This document shows positions 1-9,990 of a DNA stretch of 27,780 nucleotides, in pieces. The stretch comes from Botryllus schlosseri (lineage: Eukaryota > Chordata > Ascidiacea > Stolidobranchia > Styelidae). Position numbers and translations under genes: made by a program. The stretch spans positions 1 through 27,780 of the forward strand of contig KE605567.1 of NCBI GenBank assembly GCA_000444245.1. The letters run 5' to 3'. Position 1 is the first letter of the stretch; the number at the start of each line of letters is the position of its first letter. Under the pieces are notes generated by a model, which was given only the letters and a program-made list of their open reading frames with translations, ran no database searches and had not been told where the DNA came from.

Positions 1-1632
1 AAGGTCGAGTATGGTAAAGATGTGCTCCGATCTGACACTTTAGCCTACAACACATTGCGGATTTCACGCAAAAGCCGGTGTATCTGCGGTAACGTTAAGT
101 GAGATGATGATATCATTCTCAGTTTGCATTCAAATATTTACTTTGATCGTATATTCTCCAATGTCAATTTCACCGTGAAATTGTGGCCTTCAAGCCATTT
201 GCGTACAACCCCCCCGTCACTTGATCAGCCTATTCCTCAGTAAATTTTACGCAAAATTCGGTGTTGGTCTGTTCGCATTAATTTTGACAGTGTACCATAC
301 CGAAAAGGGCCATGAGGCCACTTCTCGATAATGTCATGTAACAGTGCACCAAGTTTAGGGCTTTCATCCACGTATTTATTCGGTAATATATTTTTCAAAG
401 GCGATTTCGCAGCAGACCTATAAGACAGTAATAAAAACGTATGTGTCGCGTTACAGTCTCCAGTTTCAAGGCCAAAATCTCTTATGCTGTACCGAGACCA
501 AATTTCCGAGGCTGCTATTCTTAGTCCTTTACAATGATGTTTTGGATTCAATAGGACAGGCCCAATCTATGAGATAACAATTGCGTATCTGTCCGAATTC
601 GTTGACCTTTCCAATTAGGCTTACGCTATCTCTCGAGTTATAGTCATTTCCATTTCTGCAGATAATTAGTCAGGTCTAATGCGAACATGAACCGTGTTGA
701 ATCTTTGTTCCGTACGCCGTTTACGCAGTTACCACACTTCAAGTCACAGCTCACCAGCGGACCTCTCGTGGCACATACGTTAAAATCACTGTTGCCGGGA
801 AATTCATGTTACCGTACCATCATTAAGTTACTTGTTTACGTTGGAAAACGCCATTGTGACGTCATCTTGATAAAAAGTCGCTTGCAGCCCTTGCCCCACC
901 ACCCGATATTGTCACGAGCCGCCACTGCTATTAACTATAGGGCGGAATGACGGTAATCTAATTCTAATCTATTTGCGAAATGTGTCTATGCCCTCATTTT
1001 ATTTTTAATCATTTAGCAGTCTTCCTGAAAATGCTATCGGGGAACTGTATAGTGTGGAAAGAGCCAAGCTTGATGTACAGACAATTACCATTGTCGTTTT
1101 TCAAATCTGGATCGAATCGAATTGCAAAATTCATAATATGGACGAGAAAACGGCTAATTGCAAAATATTCACATGAAATTCTGTTATGTTGACTAAAACG
1201 AAGGTCATTTTTACAACACGTCTCCCGGGAGACCCGGTCGAGCGTCCAGATTCCAGATTACGCGTCATTCATAGCGTTTCTATACAATCGCCTGACTGTA
1301 AAGGAAAACGAATTGCCAAAGTCTGATCACATTTGGGCGTTCTCGGAGGACATTTTCGGTTTCCTGAAAATGGGGGACAAATCCTCATAGAGGAGGGCGT
1401 TTGGTAACCCTGTATGAACTCAACTTGGTTTTAGTTCCACTTCTTCCCAATTTGGAATGTAACTCAATTTACAAGTTATTGAGGGTCCATTTTAATCAAT
1501 GATCTACAATTTTATAGTCCTAATCAGATCTGAAGACGAGAAAATTATTTAGTTGTCCACTCTGCTCAAGGGTATATCCTATAGGCAAGTCGCGGCTATT
1601 TGTCTCTACAATTGGTTGCGTTTCCTATTCAC
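1..1632. other. Gene-free stretch with one possible transposon end
   Basis: I recognise no gene here. A minus-strand open frame at 237-551 (104 codons) has no motif I can name and no splice or start context that supports it. A 14-bp perfect palindrome centred on CCCGGG lies at 1220-1233. A CRE-like octamer TGACGTCA lies at 857-864, with no gene attached. The stretch at about 1310-1412 ends in GGCGTTTGGTAACCCTG, which resembles the end of a hAT-type element, but I found no partner terminus. If the aquaporin-like exon at 1633-1791 belongs to a live gene, the start of its downstream intron lies in this stretch. I found no NPA-box exon in it. Confidence 0.4.
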
Positions 1633-1791
1633 CTTATATGTCCGATCGTAGTCACCAAGATAGCGATGAAAGCTCCGTCACTGAGCGCAGACCCGATGAC
1701 AGGGAGAGATTGCGCCGCCGAGCAGTGCATGAACGTGAAGAGAAGTATGCCCACAAACTCTGCGGCTAGCGGCATCACGTATTTTTCGTAC
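1633..1791 (-). CDS. AQP8: Aquaporin-8-like internal exon (single exon, partial gene)
   Basis: This 159-bp exon encodes about 52 residues. They resemble the first transmembrane helix of an aquaporin and lead toward the first NPA loop. The read begins YEKYVMPLAAEFVGILLF, continues through an F-x-x-C segment, and ends in TTIGHI. Known AQP8 proteins have YE-R-F-V-x-P, a VELLGSALF helix and NISGGHFNPAV in the same order. The exon is bounded by a good acceptor (CTCGCACAG) and a donor (AG|GTGAAT). Both junctions are phase 2, and the dangling AG would make Ser with a following pyrimidine, as expected for the I-S-G-G-H motif. AQP8-type channels pass water, ammonia and hydrogen peroxide. The NPA exon is not in the window; it would lie below position 1633. 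The N-terminal exon, above 1791, is also not seen. This could be an exon of a long-intron gene or a lone relic. Confidence 0.6.
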
Positions 1792-1869
1792 CTGTGCGAG
1801 GTCACAAAGTTCAACTTCACTCCTCAATTAATTTTGATACTCGAGAAATTGCATCATTGCGTCTGCGCC

Positions 1870-2377
1870 CAGACTTTTACAAACTACAAACTACTGGGGT
1901 TTCAAATGCACAACTAGAACTAGAAGTACTCATTTTTGAAAACTCGTAACTGGAACTAGAACTAGAACTAACGACCTGTACGAATCCGCATTTAACTAAC
2001 TGAAACATCATTAACTAGATCCTGAAGCAGCTCAATAATAATCTGTTTTATGATATGTCATTGTTTTATCAGAGCGGGATCGGATTTCTACATAAACATC
2101 AGTACGAGTCTGAAATGGGAGGGGTTTCTACTACCCCCAAAACCCATCACTGTTAGTAGTGATGACTCTGAGCTATGGTTATGGCCGCATGAACATCACA
2201 CTACAGAACGCCGGTATCACGATTCGCGCCAAATCACGACATCCTGTTTCCTAGTTGCTTTTCTCCTAATTTTTACTATGCTCAACTACAACAATTCACA
2301 ACTACTCACTTTTCAAAATCTAGAGCCAAAACTAGATTGACTGACAACTAACTAAATCGGTAGTTTCTACAAGACTG
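1870..2377. mobile_element. hAT-type non-autonomous transposon (508 bp)
   Basis: The ends are imperfect inverted repeats. The left end reads CAGACTTTTACAAACTAC and the right end, reverse-complemented, reads CAGTCTTGTAGAAACTAC; 15 of 18 positions match. They are flanked by an 8-bp target duplication, TCTGCGCC at 1862-1869 and TCTGCGCT at 2378-2385, with one mismatch. An 8-bp duplication and CA..TG ends are the hAT signature. Subterminal zones carry repeated AACTAGAACTAG words on the left and degenerate ACTAG/ACTAAC words on the right. No transposase is encoded. The element lies just upstream of the aquaporin-like exon with respect to that exon's direction. Confidence 0.75.
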
Positions 2378-3129
2378 TCTGCGCTGCATAGCGAAATGTA
2401 AGCAACGTAGAATATAGCGATTGCGCAGCAAAACGTGGATATTTCTCGAAGTGTAGGAGCAGCATGGGACGAGTCATAACATGAACATTGACCGGGTGGT
2501 GGTAACGTTTTTTTGCGCACCTGTCAGCCCATTTCAGATCTTTGAACGAAGCTTGCGTGCTCGCACTTGACCCGAATTCTTGTTTCCTGTAGAACGGATG
2601 AAAGTTTGTATCTTTGTGAGAGTGTAGGCCTATATCGCCTTGTCATCGATTTGTGGGCCATATCGTCACCTCCAGTCAACTTTTTATGTTTGACGAAGCA
2701 ATAAAATGTCTGTCTGTCTGTCTGTCTGACCAGAGGTGGTCGCTATAACGAAGTAGCTACTTTTCCGAGTACTCAGATATATTTTCCCACTTGCTGTACT
2801 TTTACACTGTTGATTTTGTATGGTAGAAATTATCTACACCCAGAGGGTTATCGGTGAAGAAGTAATTGTACTTTTTCAAAACGTAGTTGTTACTGCTAGC
2901 ACTCTGCTGACTAACTTCACACACACTACGTCTACCTGCAGTTTTGCAAGCAAAACTACCTTCATTAATTTTGAAGGGTTTGAACAGAACTTCAATATAC
3001 AATTGAATAATATATTCATATTGATTATTTTCGGGGCGGTGGGGGGTGGAGGTAATTGTTAATTGTTGATATACAATATTATTTCCAATTCCCTACTAGT
3101 TGCTGACGAATCGTCAGACGAGTGTCAAC
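2378..3129. other. Gene-free stretch with a microsatellite
   Basis: No coding exon is recognised. It contains the (TGTC)n tract described separately. Directly after it, at 2731, the sequence CAGAGGTGGT followed by GTAGCTACTTTTCCGAGTACT looks like the start of another hAT family, but I found no matching right end. A G-rich run (GGGGCGGTGGGGGGTGGAGG) lies near 3034-3053. Confidence 0.35.
2707..2728 (+). repeat. (TGTC)n microsatellite after an AATAAA
   Basis: Five and a half TGTC units directly follow AATAAA at 2700-2705. A simple repeat right after an AATAAA-like word is how the 3' tails of many LINEs and SINEs look, so the preceding 100-150 bp may be a retroposon tail. No body of such an element is recognised upstream. 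Confidence 0.6.
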
Positions 3130-4916
3130 CAGACATGGGGTAATCGTGATTAGTAATCGTAATCGATTACGACGATTACAGCATTTCCAAGTAATCGTAA
3201 TCGTAATCGCAATCGATTACATTCGAAAAAAAATCCGAAGTAATCGTAATCGTAATCGACTACTTCACATATCTAATCGATTTCTTTGTGAAAGAACGAT
3301 TACTTTTCATTTGTGCAATGCCCATGACATGAACTGAACTATGAACATTCATGAGCATTGAGCAACGAAGAGTGTGAAAACAGGATTTGGATAGCAGAAA
3401 TGTCTGGTTTTCAAACGCCTCTATAATCATTATTACGTCACAGGTATTAGCTTGGTTCTTGATTGCGTAACGAATTATCCGCACGTAGTAAATAGATATT
3501 CGATGTAAATAATGTAGTACTGTGATTGTAAGAACACCCGCTGTGGATTATGTCACTGCACTGATCATTACACTGCACACGCCACTACCTCGCAGCAGGA
3601 TAATAATCACCACACGGCCTAGTTTAGTTTCGTATAGTAACGTATATGTACAAATTGTAGGCTACATTGTACAATGTATAGATGTTTTGTTATGCTTAGG
3701 TAAACGCAATCTGACCGTAGCTGATTGGCGAGCGGTAGGCCTATTTACGTATACAATGGACAACGATTTGAAATTTTGTACCCGTCAAATTAAACATGAC
3801 AATTTCTACATCGAAGCATTAAAAACCAGGCTGCTGATAAAAAAATCATAACCGAGCCGTTATTTTCCGTTACTCGTATAACGGCAGATCGAAATATATG
3901 TATTAAGTGGATTGCAGTCAGAAGTTGATGTTTACCTTATCATATTCTCATACGGCCCTACTTAAAACGGGCAACAATTGTTCCTTCGCAATTTTATACT
4001 CATCATTCGGATATGCCACTAGCCATCCCCTTACACACCATGTTAGCGTGGATTTCAGCTAGAATCAGTACCGAAACAGCACTTAGCCACCGCCATTCTC
4101 ACAAATCGGGATCTTGTGCTCCCCATAAGGCGATCAATAAAGCTTGTGGCGGGCGAAGTCCCCCAGAACCCCCTTAAAGGCCGGGCTTTTCACAAGAACT
4201 GGAAAACACGATTTGATGCGATGGATCCGCTGTGAAATTGCTGTCAAGTCGCGCCAGGCGCGAATATTTAGGCACATAATTTACGACTATAACTTTATTG
4301 TAAGGTGTTAACTCGTGAACTCCTGTCTGCTATATAGTCATCAGATATTGGAGTCGCCCAAACGTAGCGGACGAAAAGAAAACTAAACGAAAAACTTTTG
4401 TGAGACGCACCAAAAATTGTCATTTATGCACGTGGTTCATCATTTTCCTCAGTGAGTGCCCCCGGTGGCATTTGTATTGTGGGGCTGAGATTGAAAAGAC
4501 TATTCTTCGCGACCATCCAGCGCGGCTATGGACAATAGACAAATACACAATGTTTCGGCCAATGTAGCATGTCTTGTTGTGTTGCGGCGCGGTATTGGCT
4601 GGCACCGAAATGCCTATTTCTGTGTGAATCATGCCATGGTATATTATGTCATACACAGGAAATGACGTCATTATATCTCATTTAAAAATAAAGACCTTCT
4701 CTCATGAGGCCTTTTCATCGCATTCTTGTCTTCCAAAGATAACTTCTCAGAAGCAAAATGAATGTAATCGTGAGTAATCGTGATTACTTTTCCAAAGTAA
4801 TCGTAATCGTAATCGACTACTCGCGGATTTTGCTGTAATCGTAATCGTAATCGCGTGATTCATAAGTAATCGTAATCGCAATCGATTACATTCATGAAGT
4901 AATCACCCCATGTCTG
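3130..4916 (+). mobile_element. hAT-type non-autonomous element, TAATCG family, copy 1
   Basis: The termini are inverted repeats: CAGACATGGGGTAATC at the left and GTAATCACCCCATGTCTG at the right. Subterminal arrays of TAATCG lie at about 3140-3270 and 4764-4900. The element is clearly homologous along most of its length to the copy at 5319-7298, including the shared words ATTACGTCA, TTCGATGTA and CCGAGCCGTT. It lacks a segment of about 300 bp that copy 2 has near its right side. Unlike copy 2, the flanking octamers (GTGTCAAC before, GTGCTATG after) do not form a convincing target duplication. No transposase frame is seen. Short open frames inside it have no recognisable product. Confidence 0.8.
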
Positions 4917-5089
4917 GTGCTATGTGTGTGTATATAGTCCTAATTTAATATTTGAGAATTCTCTCGTCCACAATCATAACCTTTCATGCCACCGAACTAC
5001 CCGTTGGGATTACTAGCATTCTGGTTGCACTTTGTGATATGAATATTAGGGGCGCGACATTTTATACGAAAGTTCGTGTAACTAATAAA
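4917..5089. other. Spacer between copy 1 of the TAATCG element and the SINE
   Basis: About 170 bp of AT-rich unique-looking sequence with a short TGTGTGTGTATATA run at its start. I see no gene or repeat in it. Confidence 0.4.
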
Positions 5090-5318
5090 ATAAGTGTGAT
5101 GGTGAGCGTCGGCGCCATCCAAGCAGGCGGCACGGGTTCGATTTCCACCGTCGGATATTATTTTGGGCTCCTCGTCCCCCGTGTCGTTGTTCTTACGGCG
5201 ATAAAAAAGATTATAAAAATGACCCATTAAAGAAACAAAGAGAGCGTGAAATAGCTTCTAAAAAGTACCGGCGAATAAAGAAAGAATAACATCGAAGAAG
5301 ACTGACATCGGGCACTAG
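5090..5318 (+). mobile_element. tRNA-derived SINE copy A, 5' portion
   Basis: The head is tRNA-like, with a pol III B-box type word (GGTTCGATTTCC near 5135-5146) about 40 nt after an A-box-like region. It matches the second copy at 17085-17340 (minus strand) through shared blocks: CAAGCAGGCGG, TTTGGGCTCCTC, GTTCTTACGGCGA and CGGGCACT. The SINE is interrupted at GGCACTAG (5311-5318) by a hAT element and resumes at 7307. Copy B gives the uninterrupted order across this point, so the split is certain. The family name is unknown to me. Confidence 0.75.
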
Positions 5319-7298
5319 CAGACATGGGGTAATCGCGATTAGTAATCGTAATCGATTACGACGATTACAGCATTTTCAAGTAATCGTAATCGCAATCGAT
5401 TACATTCGAAAAAAATCCGAAGTAATCGTAATCGTAATCGACTACTTCACATATCTAATCGATTTCTTTGTGAAAGAACGATTACTTTTTATTTGTATAC
5501 AAGGACTATGATATAAACTGGACATTAGTTAGCAAGGAAGAGATGTTATCCCTGGTTTATTGATTTGATTTTCAAACGCCACTGCTCATTATTACGTCAG
5601 AAGTACTAGCGTTGCTCGTCATTGCGTAACAAGCATCCACACATAGATATTCGATGTACAATTGTATTGTACACGTAGGCTACGTAGTAGCGTGATTGTA
5701 AGAAAACCCGCCATGCAGACGCCACTTCTCGTAGCAGGAAAATCATCACCACTCAGTCTCATTTCCAATAGTAACTTATATGTTTGGTTATGCTTATAGT
5801 TAAACGTAGTTTGACCGTTGTTGCTTGGCGAGCAGCAGTAGGCCTGTACGTACGTACACCGGACAAAGATGAAAATTTTTGTATTCGTCAAATGAAACAT
5901 TACGATTTTCACAATGAAGCATTAGAAAAACTAACAGCTGCAATATCATAACCGAGCCGTTCATTGCCTTTTCTCGTAATGGCAGCATCTGTGTTAAGTG
6001 GAAGGCAGAATTTTATGTTTACTTTATCTTTTTCTCATATGACTCTACGGGCCCCAATCGTTTTATCGCGATCCCTTACTTGACATTTGGACCTACCACC
6101 ATAGCCATCCACTTATACATCACGTTAGCGTGGATTGTAGCTAGATTCAGGACCAAAACCTCAGCTATTTATCTCACACTTCAAACGTTGGTGGTCAATT
6201 TTCAGGTTGATGACTGAATTCCGTCACTAATATTGGTGATTGCGATATATTACTATCGGGGCTACGATATTCACGTATCGTAGGCCCCGTTACGATTCAT
6301 TTTTAATCCTCTACCAGCCCCGATGTTCAGGTTTACCGGTACGGCTGGGAGCACGTAATTCTCAATTATTTATGACATCTGATATGTTGCTATAATTACT
6401 TTTTTATGGTATGTTAATTCGTGACCTCCGTCTGTTATATAATATCAAAAAATGTAGTCGCCAAAATGTAGCATACTAAAACTTTCGTGAAACTCACACA
6501 CAAATCATCATGCCTTCATTCCTCGGTGGGTGCCCCCGGTGGCATTTGTAATGTGGGGCTCAGATTGGTCTGGCAGGACTATTCGTCACGCCCGTCCATC
6601 GCGGCTATTTACAATGAACACTTACTCGAAGTTTCGACCTAGGTCTTTTTATGGTTGCACACTTCGTGGAGTCGCATGTTGACTGAGCCTGCTTCTGTAT
6701 TTTGGTGTGTCGTGGCGCGGCAATGACCGGCACCGAAATGTCTATGTCTATGTATTAGGCCTGTCTTTTTTATGGGAGGACGTAGGCCCTTATGCACTTG
6801 AAAATCAAGTTATATAGATACATTAAATCACGAGGCTCGAAGAAAATTTTCAAGTTAATTAAATCTCTCAAAAATAGTAATTTATGTTGATTTACGAAAT
6901 ACTTTTGAGTCCCCTACGAGCTAGCCCCGCAACCTATTGGGGAGTTTGGGGTGCGGCAGTTACGGACATGGCAAGAATGCAAATCGGTGGGTGCGATAAA
7001 TCGTCCTGTATAAAGTTGGGCAATGGGTAAATTATGACGCAACAAGCAAATGACGCATCATTTATAAAGAAAGGCCTTTTCATCACAATCCATATATTGA
7101 CTTTCAATATAGCTTCTAAGAGTAGTTTCAAGAAGCAAACTAAATGTAATCGTGAGTAATCGTGATAACTTTGCAAATGTAATCGTAATCGTAATCGACT
7201 ACTCGCTGATTTTGCTGTAATCGTAATCGTAATCGCGTGATTGAGAAGTAATCGTAATCGCAATCGATTATATTCATGAAGTAATCACCCCATGTCTG
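5319..7298 (+). mobile_element. hAT-type non-autonomous element, TAATCG family, copy 2 (1980 bp)
   Basis: The terminal inverted repeats are the same as in the 3130-4916 copy (CAGACATGGGGTAATC and its complement). They are bounded by a perfect 8-bp target duplication GGCACTAG at 5311-5318 and 7299-7306. Subterminal TAATCG arrays lie at about 5328-5445 and 7145-7270, both in the same direction. The right-central part (about 6410-6960) is homologous to the interior of the differently ended element at 15890-17076. A 31-nt hairpin sits at 6258-6288. No transposase is encoded. The element inserted into SINE copy A. Confidence 0.9.
6258..6288. repeat. Strong hairpin inside the hAT element
   Basis: The left arm GGGGCTACGATA and the right arm TATCGTAGGCCCC can pair around a short loop. 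The role is unknown. Internal hairpins are common in non-autonomous DNA transposons. Confidence 0.7.
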
Positions 7299-7306
7299 GG
7301 CACTAG

Positions 7307-7425
7307 GTCGAGATGGTTGCCAGTTCACGAGACCCCTACTGGTTGGTCGCTCGGCATCCCCCTATCTGTTCATTACATCGCATTGTACATTGGGTGTGTG
7401 TGTTGTGCAGATGAAAATATAATCT
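7307..7425 (+). mobile_element. tRNA-derived SINE copy A, 3' portion
   Basis: This continues the SINE after the hAT insertion. It aligns with the minus strand of 15762-15889 and the adjoining 17085-17100 through GTCGAGATGG / GCCGAGGTGG, CTATCTGTTC, TTACATYGCATTGTACATTG and CAGATGAAAAT. Similarity fades after about 7425, so the true 3' end is uncertain. I see no clear poly-A or simple-repeat tail. Confidence 0.65.
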
Positions 7426-7606
7426 GTCGATTGATTGAAGTTATATTCATTTGCAAGTGGACGTTGAATAGGGTGTGGAATCTACCAAGGTCGTACGCGG
7501 GTCCTGTGTAGTCTCGAGTATATAGGCTACTCCGAAAAGGTAGCTTTACTTCCTTACTTACCACTTCTGACCCTACATTTTTCGAACAGATCATATGTAT
7601 CTGTAT

Positions 7607-8373
7607 TAGAGATCGACCGATATTGATTTTTGCAGGTCAATACCGATACCGATTATTATCGACAAATTCAAACGGCCGATTACCGATAAAATACGCGGAG
7701 ATCGATTTCCCAAAAAAAGTATTATATATTAGGCAAGATGGCACTTGTGCATGCCACAGAAACTGAACAACAAACAAACTGAAATTATAAAGAATTGTTG
7801 CTGAATTGCGCACATTCAATGAAAGTTAGGCTGACCAAAAGGCAAAACGTGATAAAGAATCGCATATCAGTCCAGTACAGACGTATAATTTAATGCTGGA
7901 AGCACAGTTTGTCAGCATGCTCACCTGTTAAGCTTGTCCTCCTGCAAGTGTAAATCTATAGGCTACTTCCTTGCTACTTTGGCTAGCAGCTTATATTTTG
8001 AACTATTGCTCTCCCACCGCGTGCGTCATCTTTTTTGCCTGTTTATTAACGTTTCTTTGAGGTATAGGTGCAGTTCGTCATCAATATCGCTATTGTCCTG
8101 CGTGCTGTCACTGTCTGGTGTGAATAATGAGCACAATCAGCTCAAACGTTGACTAATTGGCTACTGCGAAAAAAAATGGATCGGAGGTTCCGATGTCACG
8201 TATCGCCCTTTGCGTCATCGATTTCTTGAAATTGACAACACGGAGCATTGAATTTGAAAAAAAATTTGAAATTTCGTTGATATAAAATATCGGCCGCGAT
8301 ACTAGCCTTCATAGGTCGATATCAATAATAGGAAAAGTTCCAAATATCGGCTTCGATAAATCGGTCAAGTCAA
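7607..8373. mobile_element. Degenerate hAT-like element with CGATAT-rich ends
   Basis: The left end reads TAGAGATCGACCGATATTGA. The right end, reverse-complemented, reads TTTGACTTGACCGATTTATC, sharing GACCGAT at the same offset. Both ends carry repeated CGATA/ATCGG words over about 80 bp. The flanking octamers (ATCTGTAT and ACCCGCGT) agree at only four positions, all four differences being transitions, so the target duplication is at best very old. No coding content is recognised. The boundaries are approximate. Confidence 0.5.
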
Positions 8374-9990
8374 ACCCGCGTCGGTTTCATTATATTACCT
8401 ATACATTTTCCAGCTAGTCATTATAACCACACACATGATTCCGAAAGCAAGATACATATGTCTTATTGTCTTACCAGAAAGTAAATCGTTGTTCAAATAC
8501 AAATATATTAAAGAATAATAATATAATCACAATAATCGGTTTTGGAATAGCAGTAAAGAAACGCGATATAACGGGACAAACGAACGACACGTTGGTTTCT
8601 TGGTCTTGTGCTGATAAACGACCCGGCGGTAAAGCAAATATATCATTATCAGTTTCGATTAGCTCGACGCTAGCAGATTAACGTGACAAAGTACCCACCG
8701 AAGCGACTATTCTTGTATCGCACACGCAAATTAACATCGCAATCGGTATTATATGCAATCAGTCAACAACGCGTGGAACTCGATGAACGACTTTGGGTAA
8801 CGGAACTTTAAAAAAAGTGCCTCTAAATATCATTATTAGGTGCCAGGATACAGCCATAAATTCGGTGTTTGCTGTCGAATGGATAATTGATATCACGTGA
8901 CCTCAATATCAAGTGAAAATCGCTCAGCGAGATTACGATTTGAGATGCTCACCCTTTTCTTTCAATTTCAATTGTTCGATCACTGAACAGTGAACATCTT
9001 ATAATTTCACAATGTCATACGCAATGAAAAGTTAGAAATGTGCCCTGACACTCTGACAGCACCACGATCTTCATCATAATTTTATATTATGGTGATAGAG
9101 TGAAAAGAGAGAAAGAAGTCGTAACGTATTGCTGAAGTCAGTCGATCAAACTCCCACCTTGGTCTACCAGTCAAAAAGTAAGAACTTAATCAATGAATCA
9201 GTTTGCTTTGGGTGCGATAGCAATAAAATCGCGAACGCCACATCAAAAACGACAGCGACAACAGGTCGACGGAAAATACGTACATTTTGGTTTCCAAACC
9301 CTTTACATCTATGGTTCGCTATAAGTGAGCCACAAAAGCATTTCGAGATGGGCCACAACGCAATTTCAAAAAAGTTGTTGAGTTTGTTATAAGTTTAGTT
9401 CCTCTTATAATTTCTCCAAAAATATATCCATTGCCCGATTTATTCTACTTCGTGGTAGTTGGCTGCCTCTCATCAGAAGAGAATACCGGAATAAATTCGC
9501 AGAGATGATTTAGGAAGTGCCATACTCATTGTCATATATGCCGTATGGTGATGGGTACAGTCATTGCGTCAAGTAGATGGAATCGTTCTATATTTCAAAC
9601 AGCTAGGTGGAGCACTGGATATTTTCAAAACGGACAGCGGGTCACGTTTATAAAACGGTCAAGCACCGCAGCGTAAAATCGATGTGATTGAACGGCTCTC
9701 TATTGCTTGGTGGCGACTATACTGATCAATAACAAGATATCACAGGAAGAATCAGCAAACTATTTTGCCACGAACCTTTCGAACGATCTGTGACCCACAA
9801 TAAAAAGTGGGCTTCTGTCGAAGACTCGACGATAAGAACCGTAAATAACACTGAATTAAATCGGCAATATGACAAGGATGTCTGGCGTTATGCTATCCGA
9901 ATAATAATGGCGACGTATCGGAGTAATGACAGGGCATTTGACGGGAAACAGAAATGAACACCGGGCACAAAATATGCAACGAAGCCGAAG
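8374..9990. other. Intergenic stretch downstream of the ABC transporter gene
   Basis: No gene, RNA or delimited repeat is recognised. It lies 3' of the minus-strand ABCC gene and should include its 3' untranslated region at the high-coordinate side. Several open frames of 60-90 codons occur on both strands but have no recognisable motif. Confidence 0.5.
9439..9444 (-). terminator. Candidate poly(A) signal of the ABCC gene
   Basis: TTTATT on the plus strand reads AATAAA on the minus strand, about 550 nt beyond the stop codon at 9991. It is the only canonical hexamer I found on the correct strand in this flank. Position and hexamer alone are weak evidence. Confidence 0.3.

Noticed and set aside
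237-551. 104-codon minus-strand open frame as a gene
   Set aside because: No motif, family resemblance or exon signal was seen, and such lengths occur by chance in this much sequence.
2731-3129. Another complete hAT element starting CAGAGGTGGT
   Set aside because: I could find neither a matching right end nor a second copy of the flanking octamer TGTCTGAC.
3134-3290. CRISPR-like or satellite array of TAATCG
   Set aside because: The repeats are irregularly spaced 6-mers confined to the ends of bounded hAT elements, with no spacers of constant length.
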